A stretch of DNA of 64,000 nt from a bacterium (GTDB lineage: Bacteria; UBP6; UBA1177), in contig JAFYIZ010000026.1 in the NCBI GenBank assembly GCA_017538365.1, positions 54,113 to 118,112 of the forward strand, read 5' to 3'. Shown here piece by piece: positions 1-7,469 of this stretch (position 1 is its first letter; every line of letters begins with the position of its first letter). The notes under the pieces were generated by a model, which saw only the letters and a program-made list of their open reading frames with translations, ran no database searches and was not told the origin of the DNA. The translations under genes and the position numbers were made by a program.

Positions 1-2355
1 CTTCTGCAATTCCTCCAGAGTCGGAACTCTCCAGTTGTCGGAACCGCCTTCAACAAGCGTTCCGCAGTATTCAACAGCATCCCTCCAGTCGCCTTCTTCC
101 GAAATTGACGACCATACGAGGCCGTTCGTCTCGTCGGTGTAAGGTGCCTCCTTCGGATCTTCCAACGTGTTGTCAAGAACACATCTTACGACAAGCTGCG
201 GCGCATATACTGTCGAAATATCGGACATTCCGCCTGTCGTCATATCTATCGTCCAGACATTCCACTGGTCACGCTCATAGTCCGCATTGGCATTTGAGAA
301 TGTTCCCGAAAAAAGGATTCCGTAGTCGCGGAGTGCTGTTTCATGTCCTGCTAATTCGGCTGAAGTGCAATCCGACTCATAAGCGCTGTAATCTGAATGT
401 TCAACCGTAACTCCGCATGTTCCGCCTGTTTTGAAAACATCGTCGGTGAAAAGAGACCTTACATCGTCTATTGTCGGGATTCTCCACTTTCCGCCCTTCA
501 TATTGCGGCAGTCTTTTGCCACATTCGACCAGTGGACGGATTCCATTTCATACTCATTGTAAATCAGTCTCTGCGACCATGTGATGTTGTTTGCGTCTCT
601 GCACGGAGAATAGCCGTCTGCGCCGCATGCCGGTATTCCGTTTTCGGGATAGGGCGTAAGATCGCTTCTGACGCAGATGACAGAATAAGTTTCACCTGAA
701 TTGATTCCTCTTGTCCTGGATTTAACCTGAGGATGATCCGACATACGCAATCCCATTTCGCCGGTTTTCATATCGATCGCAACTGCGCCGATAGTCATCG
801 TGAAAGTCGATGTAACAAAATTTTCAGCCGGCAGTCCCGGGAAAGATGATGCAGGATTCGACTTGGAATAGTCAACAAGGCTCGCAAGCTCGTTTTTGTT
901 CGGAAGTCTCCAGTCGTCATGACCTGCGTAATTCAAGCCTTCGCAGTATGCAAGCGCCTCAGGCCACGTTTTTCCGCTGACGGAAGTTTTCTGCCAGAAA
1001 AGATTGGTTTTCGAGTCAAAAATCATCTCCTGACCGTTTTCATTCTTCGAAGTATAGTCCGAAGCCGCAACTTCACCGTATTTATCACCTTTAACACAGA
1101 GCAGAGCTTTATAGTCTGACTGACCATCGCTGCCGATACTGCCGGTATAGGTATCGTAGTAGAAATTCTTATCCGAAGTCCAGAATGACTCGGTTCCTTC
1201 CCAATCCACAGTAAAATATACCGATTTGATCTCTTTGCCGGAATTAAGGTTGTTGAAAATATCGTGGTCGGCAATAGTCAGGAACTCGGCAGGTGTCGGC
1301 ATTCTCCATCCGCCGCCGGCATATTCTGAAAGAGTTTCTTCGCAATACGGAGCTATATCATCGTAGGATTCTCCGCTTTCCGATGTGAGGATCCATGTAA
1401 GCCCGGTATTATTGTCCTTTATCTGCTGATACGGCGTGACATCATTTTCCGCCTTTTCAATTTTCTCAAAACTCTTCGGAACACATGATTTTCTGAAAAT
1501 ATATCCCGCATCCTGACCGTTCAGCGCCCCGCCTTCTTTCGGGCATTCATCCAGAACACCGTTTTCGCCGAAGCAGTTTCTGAGTCCGGTGCAGATGACT
1601 TTGGAATAAAGAGGTTCCGGTTCAGGGATTACGTCTTCGTCACTATCGTCAACCGGATCTTCATCGGGTTTGTCACCGTCGCCTTTCTTCTCAACCGCAA
1701 TAAAAGTGAAAGCGGTGAAGTGACCGGTAGTCATCATAATCGGGTCACCCGCAGCAGCGTTCATGATCGGGTCACCTGCAGCAGTAGCCATAATCGGATC
1801 TCCCGCTGCACTCATCATGATAGGATCACCTGCCGCATTCTGCATGATAGGATCGCCTGCCGCATTCAGCATTATCGGATCACCCGCAGCACTAGTCATA
1901 ATAGGATCTCCGGCCGCGTCTTTGCCGACTTTTACAGCCACACCGGTCTCGCTGTAGCTCCACTCACCTTTAGCTTCATTGTAAACCGCTGCTGTAATGA
2001 TTTTATTTTCAATGTTTTCGCCGTTTTCCATAGTAATCAGAACAGGTTTTTTGAAAATCGTACCGTTCGGCCCGAACTCTACGACTTTGCTTATAACTTT
2101 TTTACCGTCCGTTCCGGCATAACCCGATGCATCGTAGATCGTCATTGTTATGGTCGTGTCGGAATCGAGAGCACCGGCCGGAATATCAATTGACGTTTTT
2201 CCGTCTTTACTTTCGACCTTTCCGCCCTCTTCGGCTGAAACTTCCTGAGAGACCTGCTCTTCAAATTCAGGTTTTTCCTTACTTTTCTTCTTGCTGCAAG
2301 CCGCAACCGCAAAAACCAAAGCAAAAACCAAAACAATAATGAAAAAGCGTTTCAT
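1..2355 (-). CDS. DUF1566 multi-domain lipoprotein (3' end beyond window)
   Basis: Reading from an ATG at 2355 preceded by AAAGGAGGG, the frame stays open to the left edge, so the gene is partial. The product begins with a lipoprotein signal (hydrophobic run ending VAAC, then KKK). A ZU5-like beta domain follows (IPAGALDSDTTITM near residue 50), then seven 9-residue repeats ending AAGDPIM, an acidic linker, and at least four DUF1566/Lcl-type domains, each with GLTW-like and DWRLP/GGWRMP-like motifs. It is probably anchored in the outer membrane and exposed; its ligand is unknown. DUF1566 belongs to the C-type-lectin/FGE-like folds, the same family as the DGR-diversified proteins of the prophage in this window. 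Signal and repeats are seen; location is inferred. Confidence 0.85.
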   Translation of the reverse strand, partial: MKRFFIIVLVFALVFAVAACSKKKSKEKPEFEEQVSQEVSAEEGGKVESKDGKTSIDIPAGALDSDTTITMTIYDASGYAGTDGKKVISKVVEFGPNGTIFKKPVLITMENGENIENKIITAAVYNEAKGEWSYSETGVAVKVGKDAAGDPIMTSAAGDPIMLNAAGDPIMQNAAGDPIMMSAAGDPIMATAAGDPIMNAAAGDPIMMTTGHFTAFTFIAVEKKGDGDKPDEDPVDDSDEDVIPEPEPLYSKVICTGLRNCFGENGVLDECPKEGGALNGQDAGYIFRKSCVPKSFEKIEKAENDVTPYQQIKDNNTGLTWILTSESGESYDDIAPYCEETLSEYAGGGWRMPTPAEFLTIADHDIFNNLNSGKEIKSVYFTVDWEGTESFWTSDKNFYYDTYTGSIGSDGQSDYKALLCVKGDKYGEVAASDYTSKNENGQEMIFDSKTNLFWQKTSVSGKTWPEALAYCEGLNYAGHDDWRLPNKNELASLVDYSKSNPASSFPGLPAENFVTSTFTMTIGAVAIDMKTGEMGLRMSDHPQVKSRTRGINSGETYSVICVRSDLTPYPENGIPACGADGYSPCRDANNITWSQRLIYNEYEMESVHWSNVAKDCRNMKGGKWRIPTIDDVRSLFTDDVFKTGGTCGVTVEHSDYSAYESDCTSAELAGHETALRDYGILFSGTFSNANADYERDQWNVWTIDMTTGGMSDISTVYAPQLVVRCVLDNTLEDPKEAPYTDETNGLVWSSISEEGDWRDAVEYCGTLVEGGSDNWRVPTLEELQK
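1735..1923 (-). repeat. Seven 27-bp tandem coding repeats (xxAAGDPIM)
   Basis: Seven consecutive 27-nt units encode nine residues each. The last seven (AAGDPIM) are invariant and the first two vary (KD, TS, LN, QN, MS, AT, NA). Synonymous differences between units show they are not a very recent slippage product. They sit where the ZU5-like domain would normally run into its terminal T-HF strand (TTGHFTAF follows directly), so they look like an expanded loop. Confidence 0.9.
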
Positions 2356-2402
2356 GAGAACCCTCCTTTTATTGTTATCTCACACCTGAATGACCTTAAA
2401 AA

Positions 2403-2462
2403 CCGCGGCGTCCGAGATACCGGAATCACGGAATCACGTTATCTCGACAAGATTTACGCCGC
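2403..2462. repeat. Octamer-array element A (NNATNNCG x4)
   Basis: Between the divergent lipoprotein and prmA genes lie four adjacent octamers at 2415-2446 (AGATACCG, GAATCACG twice, TTATCTCG), each with AT at positions 3-4 and CG at 7-8. They are flanked by GCGGCG (left) and CGCCGC (right). The tail ACAAGATTTAC before the right arm is shared, with one change, with element B at 15783-15844. Function unknown; a non-coding dispersed repeat family. The rest of the 2356-2577 gap shows nothing I can assign beyond AT-rich promoter-like sequence. Confidence 0.75.
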
Positions 2463-2577
2463 AGCAATTATTCTCTTACAAGAATTTTTTTCAAGAAAAT
2501 TTATTTGTATGAGAAACATAAAAATTGCATTTTAAAGCCCCATGATTATCCTTTCGCGCACTTTTGCGGAGGCTGAA

Positions 2578-3360
2578 ATGAACCAGTGGTATCAGATAGC
2601 GCTGCCGAAAGACTCATCAACAGACAGATTTCTGGAAATAGAAGGTTTTTTGGGAAGCGAAGAAAAAGAAAACGCAATCATTCTTTATTTTGAAAAGAGT
2701 GAAAAAGTAAAAGAGCAATTAAAAGAATACAACATATCAATTATTTCCGACGGAGACTGGAAAGAGACATGGCGCGAATACTTCGTTCCTGTGCGTATCG
2801 GTTCTCTTACAGTAGTCCCGCCGTGGAAAAAGGATGAAGGCGACATCATAATAAACCCTGCACGAGGCTTCGGAACGGGTCATCACGAAACAACGAGACT
2901 CGCTTTGGGCTTTGTTGAGAAGGTTCTTCAAAAAGACAACGCTGTGAACACGATATTTGATGCAGGCACAGGTTCTGGAATTTTAGCAATCGCTGCCGTA
3001 AAACTTAAAAAATCAATAAAGGCTACAGCAGTCGACAACGACCCCGACGCAATCGAAAACGCAGCTGAAAACCTGATCTTAAACAATGTTCAGGATTCTA
3101 TAACTTTAAGCAGCGAGCCCGTTTTCAAATTTGAAGAAAAATACGATCTCGTAATCGCCAACATAATCTCGTCTGTCCTCTATTTCCTGTCGGACGACCT
3201 CAAGCGCCTGACATCGAAATGGCTCGTACTTTCAGGTGTTCTCGAAAGCGAAGCACCTGTTTTCATGCAGCGGATGGGACTTACAGAAGAGTTTGAACTT
3301 ATTGAAAAAACCAATGAAAACGAATGGTCAGGATATCTTTTGAAAAGGAGAGACAAATGA
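2578..3360 (+). CDS. prmA: Ribosomal protein L11 methyltransferase
   Basis: PrmA transfers methyl groups from S-adenosylmethionine to ribosomal protein L11 in the cytoplasm. The product has the PrmA hallmark FGTGHHETT, the class I SAM-binding loop DAGTGSGILAIAA and the catalytic-region motif ANIISSVL; about 260 residues is near the usual length. The start at 2578 (MNQWYQ) is chosen because GCGGAGG lies a few bases upstream; the ATG at 2542 has no ribosome binding site. Its stop overlaps the next start in ATGA, so it heads a co-transcribed run with GtrA-like, dapF and nadD genes. Confidence 0.92.
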   Translation: MNQWYQIALPKDSSTDRFLEIEGFLGSEEKENAIILYFEKSEKVKEQLKEYNISIISDGDWKETWREYFVPVRIGSLTVVPPWKKDEGDIIINPARGFGTGHHETTRLALGFVEKVLQKDNAVNTIFDAGTGSGILAIAAVKLKKSIKATAVDNDPDAIENAAENLILNNVQDSITLSSEPVFKFEEKYDLVIANIISSVLYFLSDDLKRLTSKWLVLSGVLESEAPVFMQRMGLTEEFELIEKTNENEWSGYLLKRRDK

Positions 3361-3863
3361 AAGAATTTTTTAAAAATCTAAAAGAGGTTTTCAATGCTCT
3401 GACGAAATTCCAGTTTATGCGCTTCTGCGTAACCGGAAGTCTCGGAGTCATCACAGACGCCGTCATTTACCACGTTTTTCTGTGGCTTCTCCACGTCAAT
3501 GCGGGCAAAGACAGAACGACCGTCGACACGATACTTCTTTTCATTCTTCCCGTTTTCGGCTATCTTGCAGCAGTTATTCAGAACTATCTTGTCAACCACT
3601 TCTGGACTTTCGGCAAAGAGACTGAAAACCACCGGATTTCATTCCATCTTTTCTTCAAATTCTTCGCTGTCAGCCTTTTCTCGCTCATTCCGAGATACGC
3701 TTTCTACACTTTCCTGCTCATCTTCAACAACATTACGCCTGACCTTGCCAATATCGGCGGTATCGCAGCCGGAATGTTCACCAACTTTTTCGGCAGCAAA
3801 TTCGTTGTTTTCAGATTCAGAGAAGAAGAACCGAAAAAAATCGAGCCCAAGGACGAGAACTGA
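3357..3863 (+). CDS. GtrA-like membrane protein
   Basis: A small inner-membrane protein of about 168 residues with four predicted hydrophobic segments, matching the GtrA/DPMS family thought to flip or present polyprenyl-linked sugars in surface polysaccharide synthesis. Visible family features are the N-terminal FMRFCVTGSLGVITDA segment, a central NYLVNHFWTF and a C-terminal FTNFFGSKFVVF. The start at 3357 overlaps the prmA stop (ATGA) after AAGGAG. No glycosyltransferase partner lies beside it, so the substrate is unknown. Confidence 0.8.
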   Translation: MKEFFKNLKEVFNALTKFQFMRFCVTGSLGVITDAVIYHVFLWLLHVNAGKDRTTVDTILLFILPVFGYLAAVIQNYLVNHFWTFGKETENHRISFHLFFKFFAVSLFSLIPRYAFYTFLLIFNNITPDLANIGGIAAGMFTNFFGSKFVVFRFREEEPKKIEPKDEN

Positions 3864-3866
3864 TAA

Positions 3867-4673
3867 ATGGTTAAATTCTTTAAATATTCTGCCGCAGGTA
3901 ACGATTTTGTCATCATAAACGAGCGCGTTCTCGGCAGCTTCGAACTGACTAAAGAAAACATTGTCAGAATCTGTGACCGCAGATTCGGCGTAGGTGCCGA
4001 CGGAATACTTCTTCACTCGGAACCTGAAAGCAGAAACGCACACGCCAAAATGACGATTTTCAATAGCGACGGCTCGGTAGCCGAAATGTGCGGAAACGGA
4101 ATCCGCTGCTTTGCACTTTATCTTTTGAAAGACTGCGGTTTTTCATTTGATCCGCTGAAAATCGAAACCGGAAACGGTCTTCTTGAAGCGCGGTACGAAA
4201 AGGCGGGAAACACGTTTAAGATCAGCGCCACTTTAGGAATTGCGAAAGTTCTGGATACCACAAAAACGGTCTCGGCAAAAGGCTTTGAATTTGACCGCAC
4301 CGGCATCTCTACCGGAAATCCGCATTTAGTCTACATCGCGAAAGATAAAAACTGCACACTCGATGTCAGCGAACTCTGGAAACTGCGTGAACTCGGATAT
4401 GAAACAAATGTCGAACTCGTGACCGATACCGATTTTGTCAAAAACTGCGCAAAAGTTGTAGTACATGAGCGCGGAGTCGGCAAAACTCTTGCCTGCGGAA
4501 CGGGCGGCGCAGCAGTTGTCAACACCCTCTATCTTGCCGGAAAAATCCAAAGAAATCAGCCATTTACAATCAAATATCCCGGCGGAGACATAGACTACAC
4601 GATAACTGATGACGGAGAAACCGTCATTTCCGGCATCCCTCTTAAAATTTTTACAGGCGAATTCGAAGGATAG
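3867..4673 (+). CDS. dapF: Diaminopimelate epimerase
   Basis: Converts LL- to meso-diaminopimelate, the last epimerisation before lysine and a building block of meso-DAP peptidoglycan. Both catalytic cysteine motifs are visible: EMCGNGIRC in the N-terminal half and ACGTGGAA in the C-terminal half, with the family signature N-D-F in AAGNDFVI at the start. The length of 268 residues is typical. It starts three bases after the GtrA-like gene and is followed within a few bases by the next gene, consistent with one operon. Confidence 0.95.
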   Translation: MVKFFKYSAAGNDFVIINERVLGSFELTKENIVRICDRRFGVGADGILLHSEPESRNAHAKMTIFNSDGSVAEMCGNGIRCFALYLLKDCGFSFDPLKIETGNGLLEARYEKAGNTFKISATLGIAKVLDTTKTVSAKGFEFDRTGISTGNPHLVYIAKDKNCTLDVSELWKLRELGYETNVELVTDTDFVKNCAKVVVHERGVGKTLACGTGGAAVVNTLYLAGKIQRNQPFTIKYPGGDIDYTITDDGETVISGIPLKIFTGEFEG

Positions 4674-4677
4674 CATC

Positions 4678-5763
4678 TTGACCACGAAAGAACAGAAGGA
4701 ACAGTTCAAAGACAAGCCTCTTAAAGCCTGCATCAGCTATCTGGAAGAGATCGCTGAAACTGACATTGACCAGGCGGAAGCCTTTGCCGATCTGCATTCG
4801 ATAATAAAAAACCTTATCAAATCGAACAGGCTTTTCGATATATCCTCTTTCTACACTTTTTTGAAAAATGCCGCTGCAAACGGAAACAAAGTCGGGATGT
4901 TTTTCGAGCCTGCAAAGAACATGCTGAAAGAAAACATCAAGAATTTATTTACAAAATCAATAACTTACAACAATACTGAACTTAGAGAGACTTTCTCCGA
5001 CATCCTCGGAAACAACAACGGTCTTCTTATCGACCTCGTAAGTTTCATTTTCAAAAAATACGACCTTTTCGGCTTTACTTTTTCCGACAACATAAACCGG
5101 CAGCTTGTCCAGATTGCATCAAAAGATCTTTACAGTTTCATCGATCACGCAGACACCGGTTTTCTCGCGTTTTACCTCTCTTCGCTGCCGAAAATAGGTT
5201 TTGTTCCGAAAGAACACATCGAGCAGCTGACCGGCATGATACTCTACAAAATCGATTCGCAGCCGCAGACCGCGAAAATCCTTGTTGCAATGAAGGAATA
5301 TCCGTGCGCGGACATTCTGCTTCTTTTCATGCTCTCACAGCGTGACAACGACCGTCTGCAGGCGCTTCAGATACTTAAGGAAAAACTTGCACTTAAGCAA
5401 TATGAAGAGTTGCGCTCATCTTTTGCGGGCAAAGCGCCCTACTTCATAAAAACAGCTATAACCGGCGGATTATTTTACGATTTCCACAATATTCCGTTTG
5501 CCCACAAAGAGCTTTTTGCCGACCTTTTGAAATATACGGACATAAAAACCGTAAAAGAAACGGCAATTCCGCTTTTTAAGACGGCAAATACAGCGGGAGA
5601 CATCAGAATCACTGATTCAAAACTCGCATTTGTCCCCGCTTTGAAGGATTTGATTCCCGCCTTTTCCGATCTCGCTCCTGAACTCACGAAAATCTTAAGG
5701 GACGAAAAAATAGAACTGGAAGTCAAGGAAGAAATACGCAAAGTGCTGATTGAATCGAAATGA
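4678..5763 (+). CDS. Helical protein of unknown function
   Basis: About 361 residues, rich in Leu, Lys, Glu and Phe with a repeating amphipathic pattern that suggests an all-alpha, possibly HEAT-like solenoid. No catalytic motif or family was recognised. I prefer a TTG start at 4678 because GAAGGA sits just upstream at the end of dapF; the in-frame ATG at 4609 would lie inside dapF and lacks a ribosome binding site. The stop overlaps the nadD start in ATGA, so it is translationally coupled with nadD. Confidence 0.6.
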   Translation: MTTKEQKEQFKDKPLKACISYLEEIAETDIDQAEAFADLHSIIKNLIKSNRLFDISSFYTFLKNAAANGNKVGMFFEPAKNMLKENIKNLFTKSITYNNTELRETFSDILGNNNGLLIDLVSFIFKKYDLFGFTFSDNINRQLVQIASKDLYSFIDHADTGFLAFYLSSLPKIGFVPKEHIEQLTGMILYKIDSQPQTAKILVAMKEYPCADILLLFMLSQRDNDRLQALQILKEKLALKQYEELRSSFAGKAPYFIKTAITGGLFYDFHNIPFAHKELFADLLKYTDIKTVKETAIPLFKTANTAGDIRITDSKLAFVPALKDLIPAFSDLAPELTKILRDEKIELEVKEEIRKVLIESK

Positions 5764-6317
5764 GCGGAGAAAAAACAAATATCGCGATTTTCGGCGGAAA
5801 GTTCGACCCGCCGCATCTGGGGCATCAGCTCAGCATATTTTTAGCTCTCGAAAAATATGGTTTTGACGAAGTGTGGATAATTCCCAGTTTTTCGCACCCT
5901 TTCGGCTTTCATCCGGGCGACTTTGACACGCGCCTTGAGATGTGCCGTATAATGGCAAAACCTTTCGGAAAAGAGGCAAAAGTGCTCGACACTGAAAAAA
6001 ATCTGGGGCTTGAAGTCGTCTACACCGTTGATTTAATCAGATATCTCAAAAAAAATTTTCCGCAAAACGATTTTTCGCTTGTCATCGGCTCCGACAACTG
6101 GGATGTGCGGCAGAAGTGGAAAGATTTCGACAAAATCGAAGAAATGTGCCGCAGTATCGTCGTTATCGGCAGAGGTGAAGGGAAAGAAAACGGCTTTTCA
6201 CTCCCCGATATTTCGAGCACGATGATAAAAAATATGATCAAAAGCAATCAGAATCCCGATGTTTTTCTCCCTGCGGGAATCTTGGAATATATCAGAAAAA
6301 ACGGGCTTTACGCCTGA
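5760..6317 (+). CDS. nadD: Nicotinate-nucleotide adenylyltransferase
   Basis: Adenylates nicotinate mononucleotide to deamido-NAD in NAD biosynthesis. The nucleotidyltransferase signature FGGKFDPPHLGH lies at residues ~11-22 and the second motif ISSTMIK near the C-terminus; 185 residues is typical. It is the last gene of the plus-strand run that begins with prmA. Its last ten bases overlap the end of the convergent ABC ATPase gene. Confidence 0.9.
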   Translation: MSGEKTNIAIFGGKFDPPHLGHQLSIFLALEKYGFDEVWIIPSFSHPFGFHPGDFDTRLEMCRIMAKPFGKEAKVLDTEKNLGLEVVYTVDLIRYLKKNFPQNDFSLVIGSDNWDVRQKWKDFDKIEEMCRSIVVIGRGEGKENGFSLPDISSTMIKNMIKSNQNPDVFLPAGILEYIRKNGLYA

Positions 6318-7084
6318 ATGTTTCCTGTCGGAAAGACGAGAGATTTTCCATCTGAAAAATTACCGAAAGTAAGAAAATCGCTGTTGAACAGAGTTTTCAG
6401 TTCTCCGCTTTCAACAAGATCCGCCGGAGTTCCGTCAAAAACGAGTCTCCCCTCTTTCAAAGCGAGAATCCTGTCGGAAAAAACAAGCGCTTCATTGATT
6501 TCGTGAGTGACCGTTATCACAAGTTTTCCGCTTGCCGCGATTTTTCTGATTATTTCGGAAATTCCTATCCGCTGAACAGGATCGAGATAGGTCAGAGGCT
6601 CGTCAAGAAGCAATATGTCGCTATCCTGAGCAATCGCTCCCGCAATAAGGATTCTCTGCCGCTCTCCACCGCTCAAAGTGCCGATTTTTCTCGATAAGAA
6701 TTTTTTCGTGTCAGTGAGTTCAAGCGCCTTATCTATCGCGGCTTTATCCTCTGCTGAAAGTTTTTCCCACGGCTTTCTGTAGGGATAGCGCGAAAGCTCG
6801 AGAAAGTGCGACACATCAAAATCGCCCGTGATCTCAGCACCCTGCGGCACGAACGAAATAAGTTTTGCCCGCTCGCGCTCGCTCATCGAAGCCACTTCTA
6901 CACCGTTTGCAAGAACACTTCCAGAATGTTTGAGTAGTGAGGAAACCGCACGCAGAAGAGTCGTCTTTCCCGCGCCGTTAGTCCCTATCAGCGAAATGTT
7001 TTCCGATTTTCCGGCAGAAAACGAAATATCCTTTATGATTTCCTTCCCTGATAATTCGACTGAAAGACTGCGGACTTCGAGCAT
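6308..7084 (-). CDS. ABC transporter ATP-binding protein, FecE/BtuD type
   Basis: Cytoplasmic ATPase subunit of about 258 residues. Walker A is GTNGAGKTTLL, the signature is LSGGERQR, and Walker B is DILLLDEPLTYLDP. The sequence style is closest to the iron-siderophore/cobalamin uptake ATPases. The start at 7084 (MLEVRSLSV) fits the family; a longer frame to 7195 would overlap rpmB. No permease or binding protein is adjacent, so it is an orphan subunit here and the substrate cannot be fixed. Confidence 0.85.
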   Translation of the reverse strand: MLEVRSLSVELSGKEIIKDISFSAGKSENISLIGTNGAGKTTLLRAVSSLLKHSGSVLANGVEVASMSERERAKLISFVPQGAEITGDFDVSHFLELSRYPYRKPWEKLSAEDKAAIDKALELTDTKKFLSRKIGTLSGGERQRILIAGAIAQDSDILLLDEPLTYLDPVQRIGISEIIRKIAASGKLVITVTHEINEALVFSDRILALKEGRLVFDGTPADLVESGELKTLFNSDFLTFGNFSDGKSLVFPTGNIQA

Positions 7085-7149
7085 ACAAAAATCCTGCGGT
7101 TTAAATTTGACTTGAAATAAATTCAGTTGGAATCGAAATGAAGAACTGA

Positions 7150-7341
7150 CTAGACAGCTTTCTGAACCTTGCCGGAACGAAGGCAGCGGGAGCATACGGT
7201 GACCGTTTTTACCGTGCCGTTCTCAACGATTTTGACTTTCTGAATATTCGGATTCTGAATTTTCTGGGTTCTGTTGTTCGAGTGGCTTACATTGTGGCCG
7301 AACATCGGTTTTTTGCCGCATATTTCACATTTGCGTGACAT
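7150..7341 (-). CDS. rpmB: 50S ribosomal protein L28
   Basis: Small basic protein of 63 residues beginning MSRKCEICGKKP with the L28 pattern GHNVSHSNNRT and a C-terminal C-x-x-C (CSRCLRSG). The two Cys-x-x-Cys pairs suggest the zinc-binding form. The start at 7341 follows TGGAGAAAATC. A well-formed sigma70-type promoter lies upstream (7386-7413). Confidence 0.93.
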   Translation of the reverse strand: MSRKCEICGKKPMFGHNVSHSNNRTQKIQNPNIQKVKIVENGTVKTVTVCSRCLRSGKVQKAV

Positions 7342-7385
7342 GATTTTCTCCATAAAATTAAAACAACAAACAAAAAAACGCGGGT

Positions 7386-7413
7386 ATTATAGACATTTTT
7401 AATGAAAAAGCAA
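7386..7413 (-). promoter_or_regulatory. Sigma70-type promoter of rpmB
   Basis: On the minus strand TTGCTT (-35) and a perfect TATAAT (-10) are separated by 16 bases, about 45 bases upstream of the rpmB start. It is the best promoter match in the host half of the window. Confidence 0.75.
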
Positions 7414-7469
7414 TTTTTTTGAGCAGAAAAACTAAAAATATCGGATTTTTATCGGTAAAACAGAGGTGT

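Noticed and set aside
1735-1923. Possible CRISPR array
   Set aside because: Units are 27 nt with no spacers and lie in frame inside a lipoprotein gene; no cas genes are present.
2403-2462. Octamer arrays as CRISPR or as simple microsatellites
   Set aside because: Units are only 8 bases with systematic variable positions and GC arms; neither description fits.
4609-4677. ATG start of the helical protein inside dapF
   Set aside because: No ribosome binding site and deep overlap with dapF; a TTG at 4678 with GAAGGA fits better.
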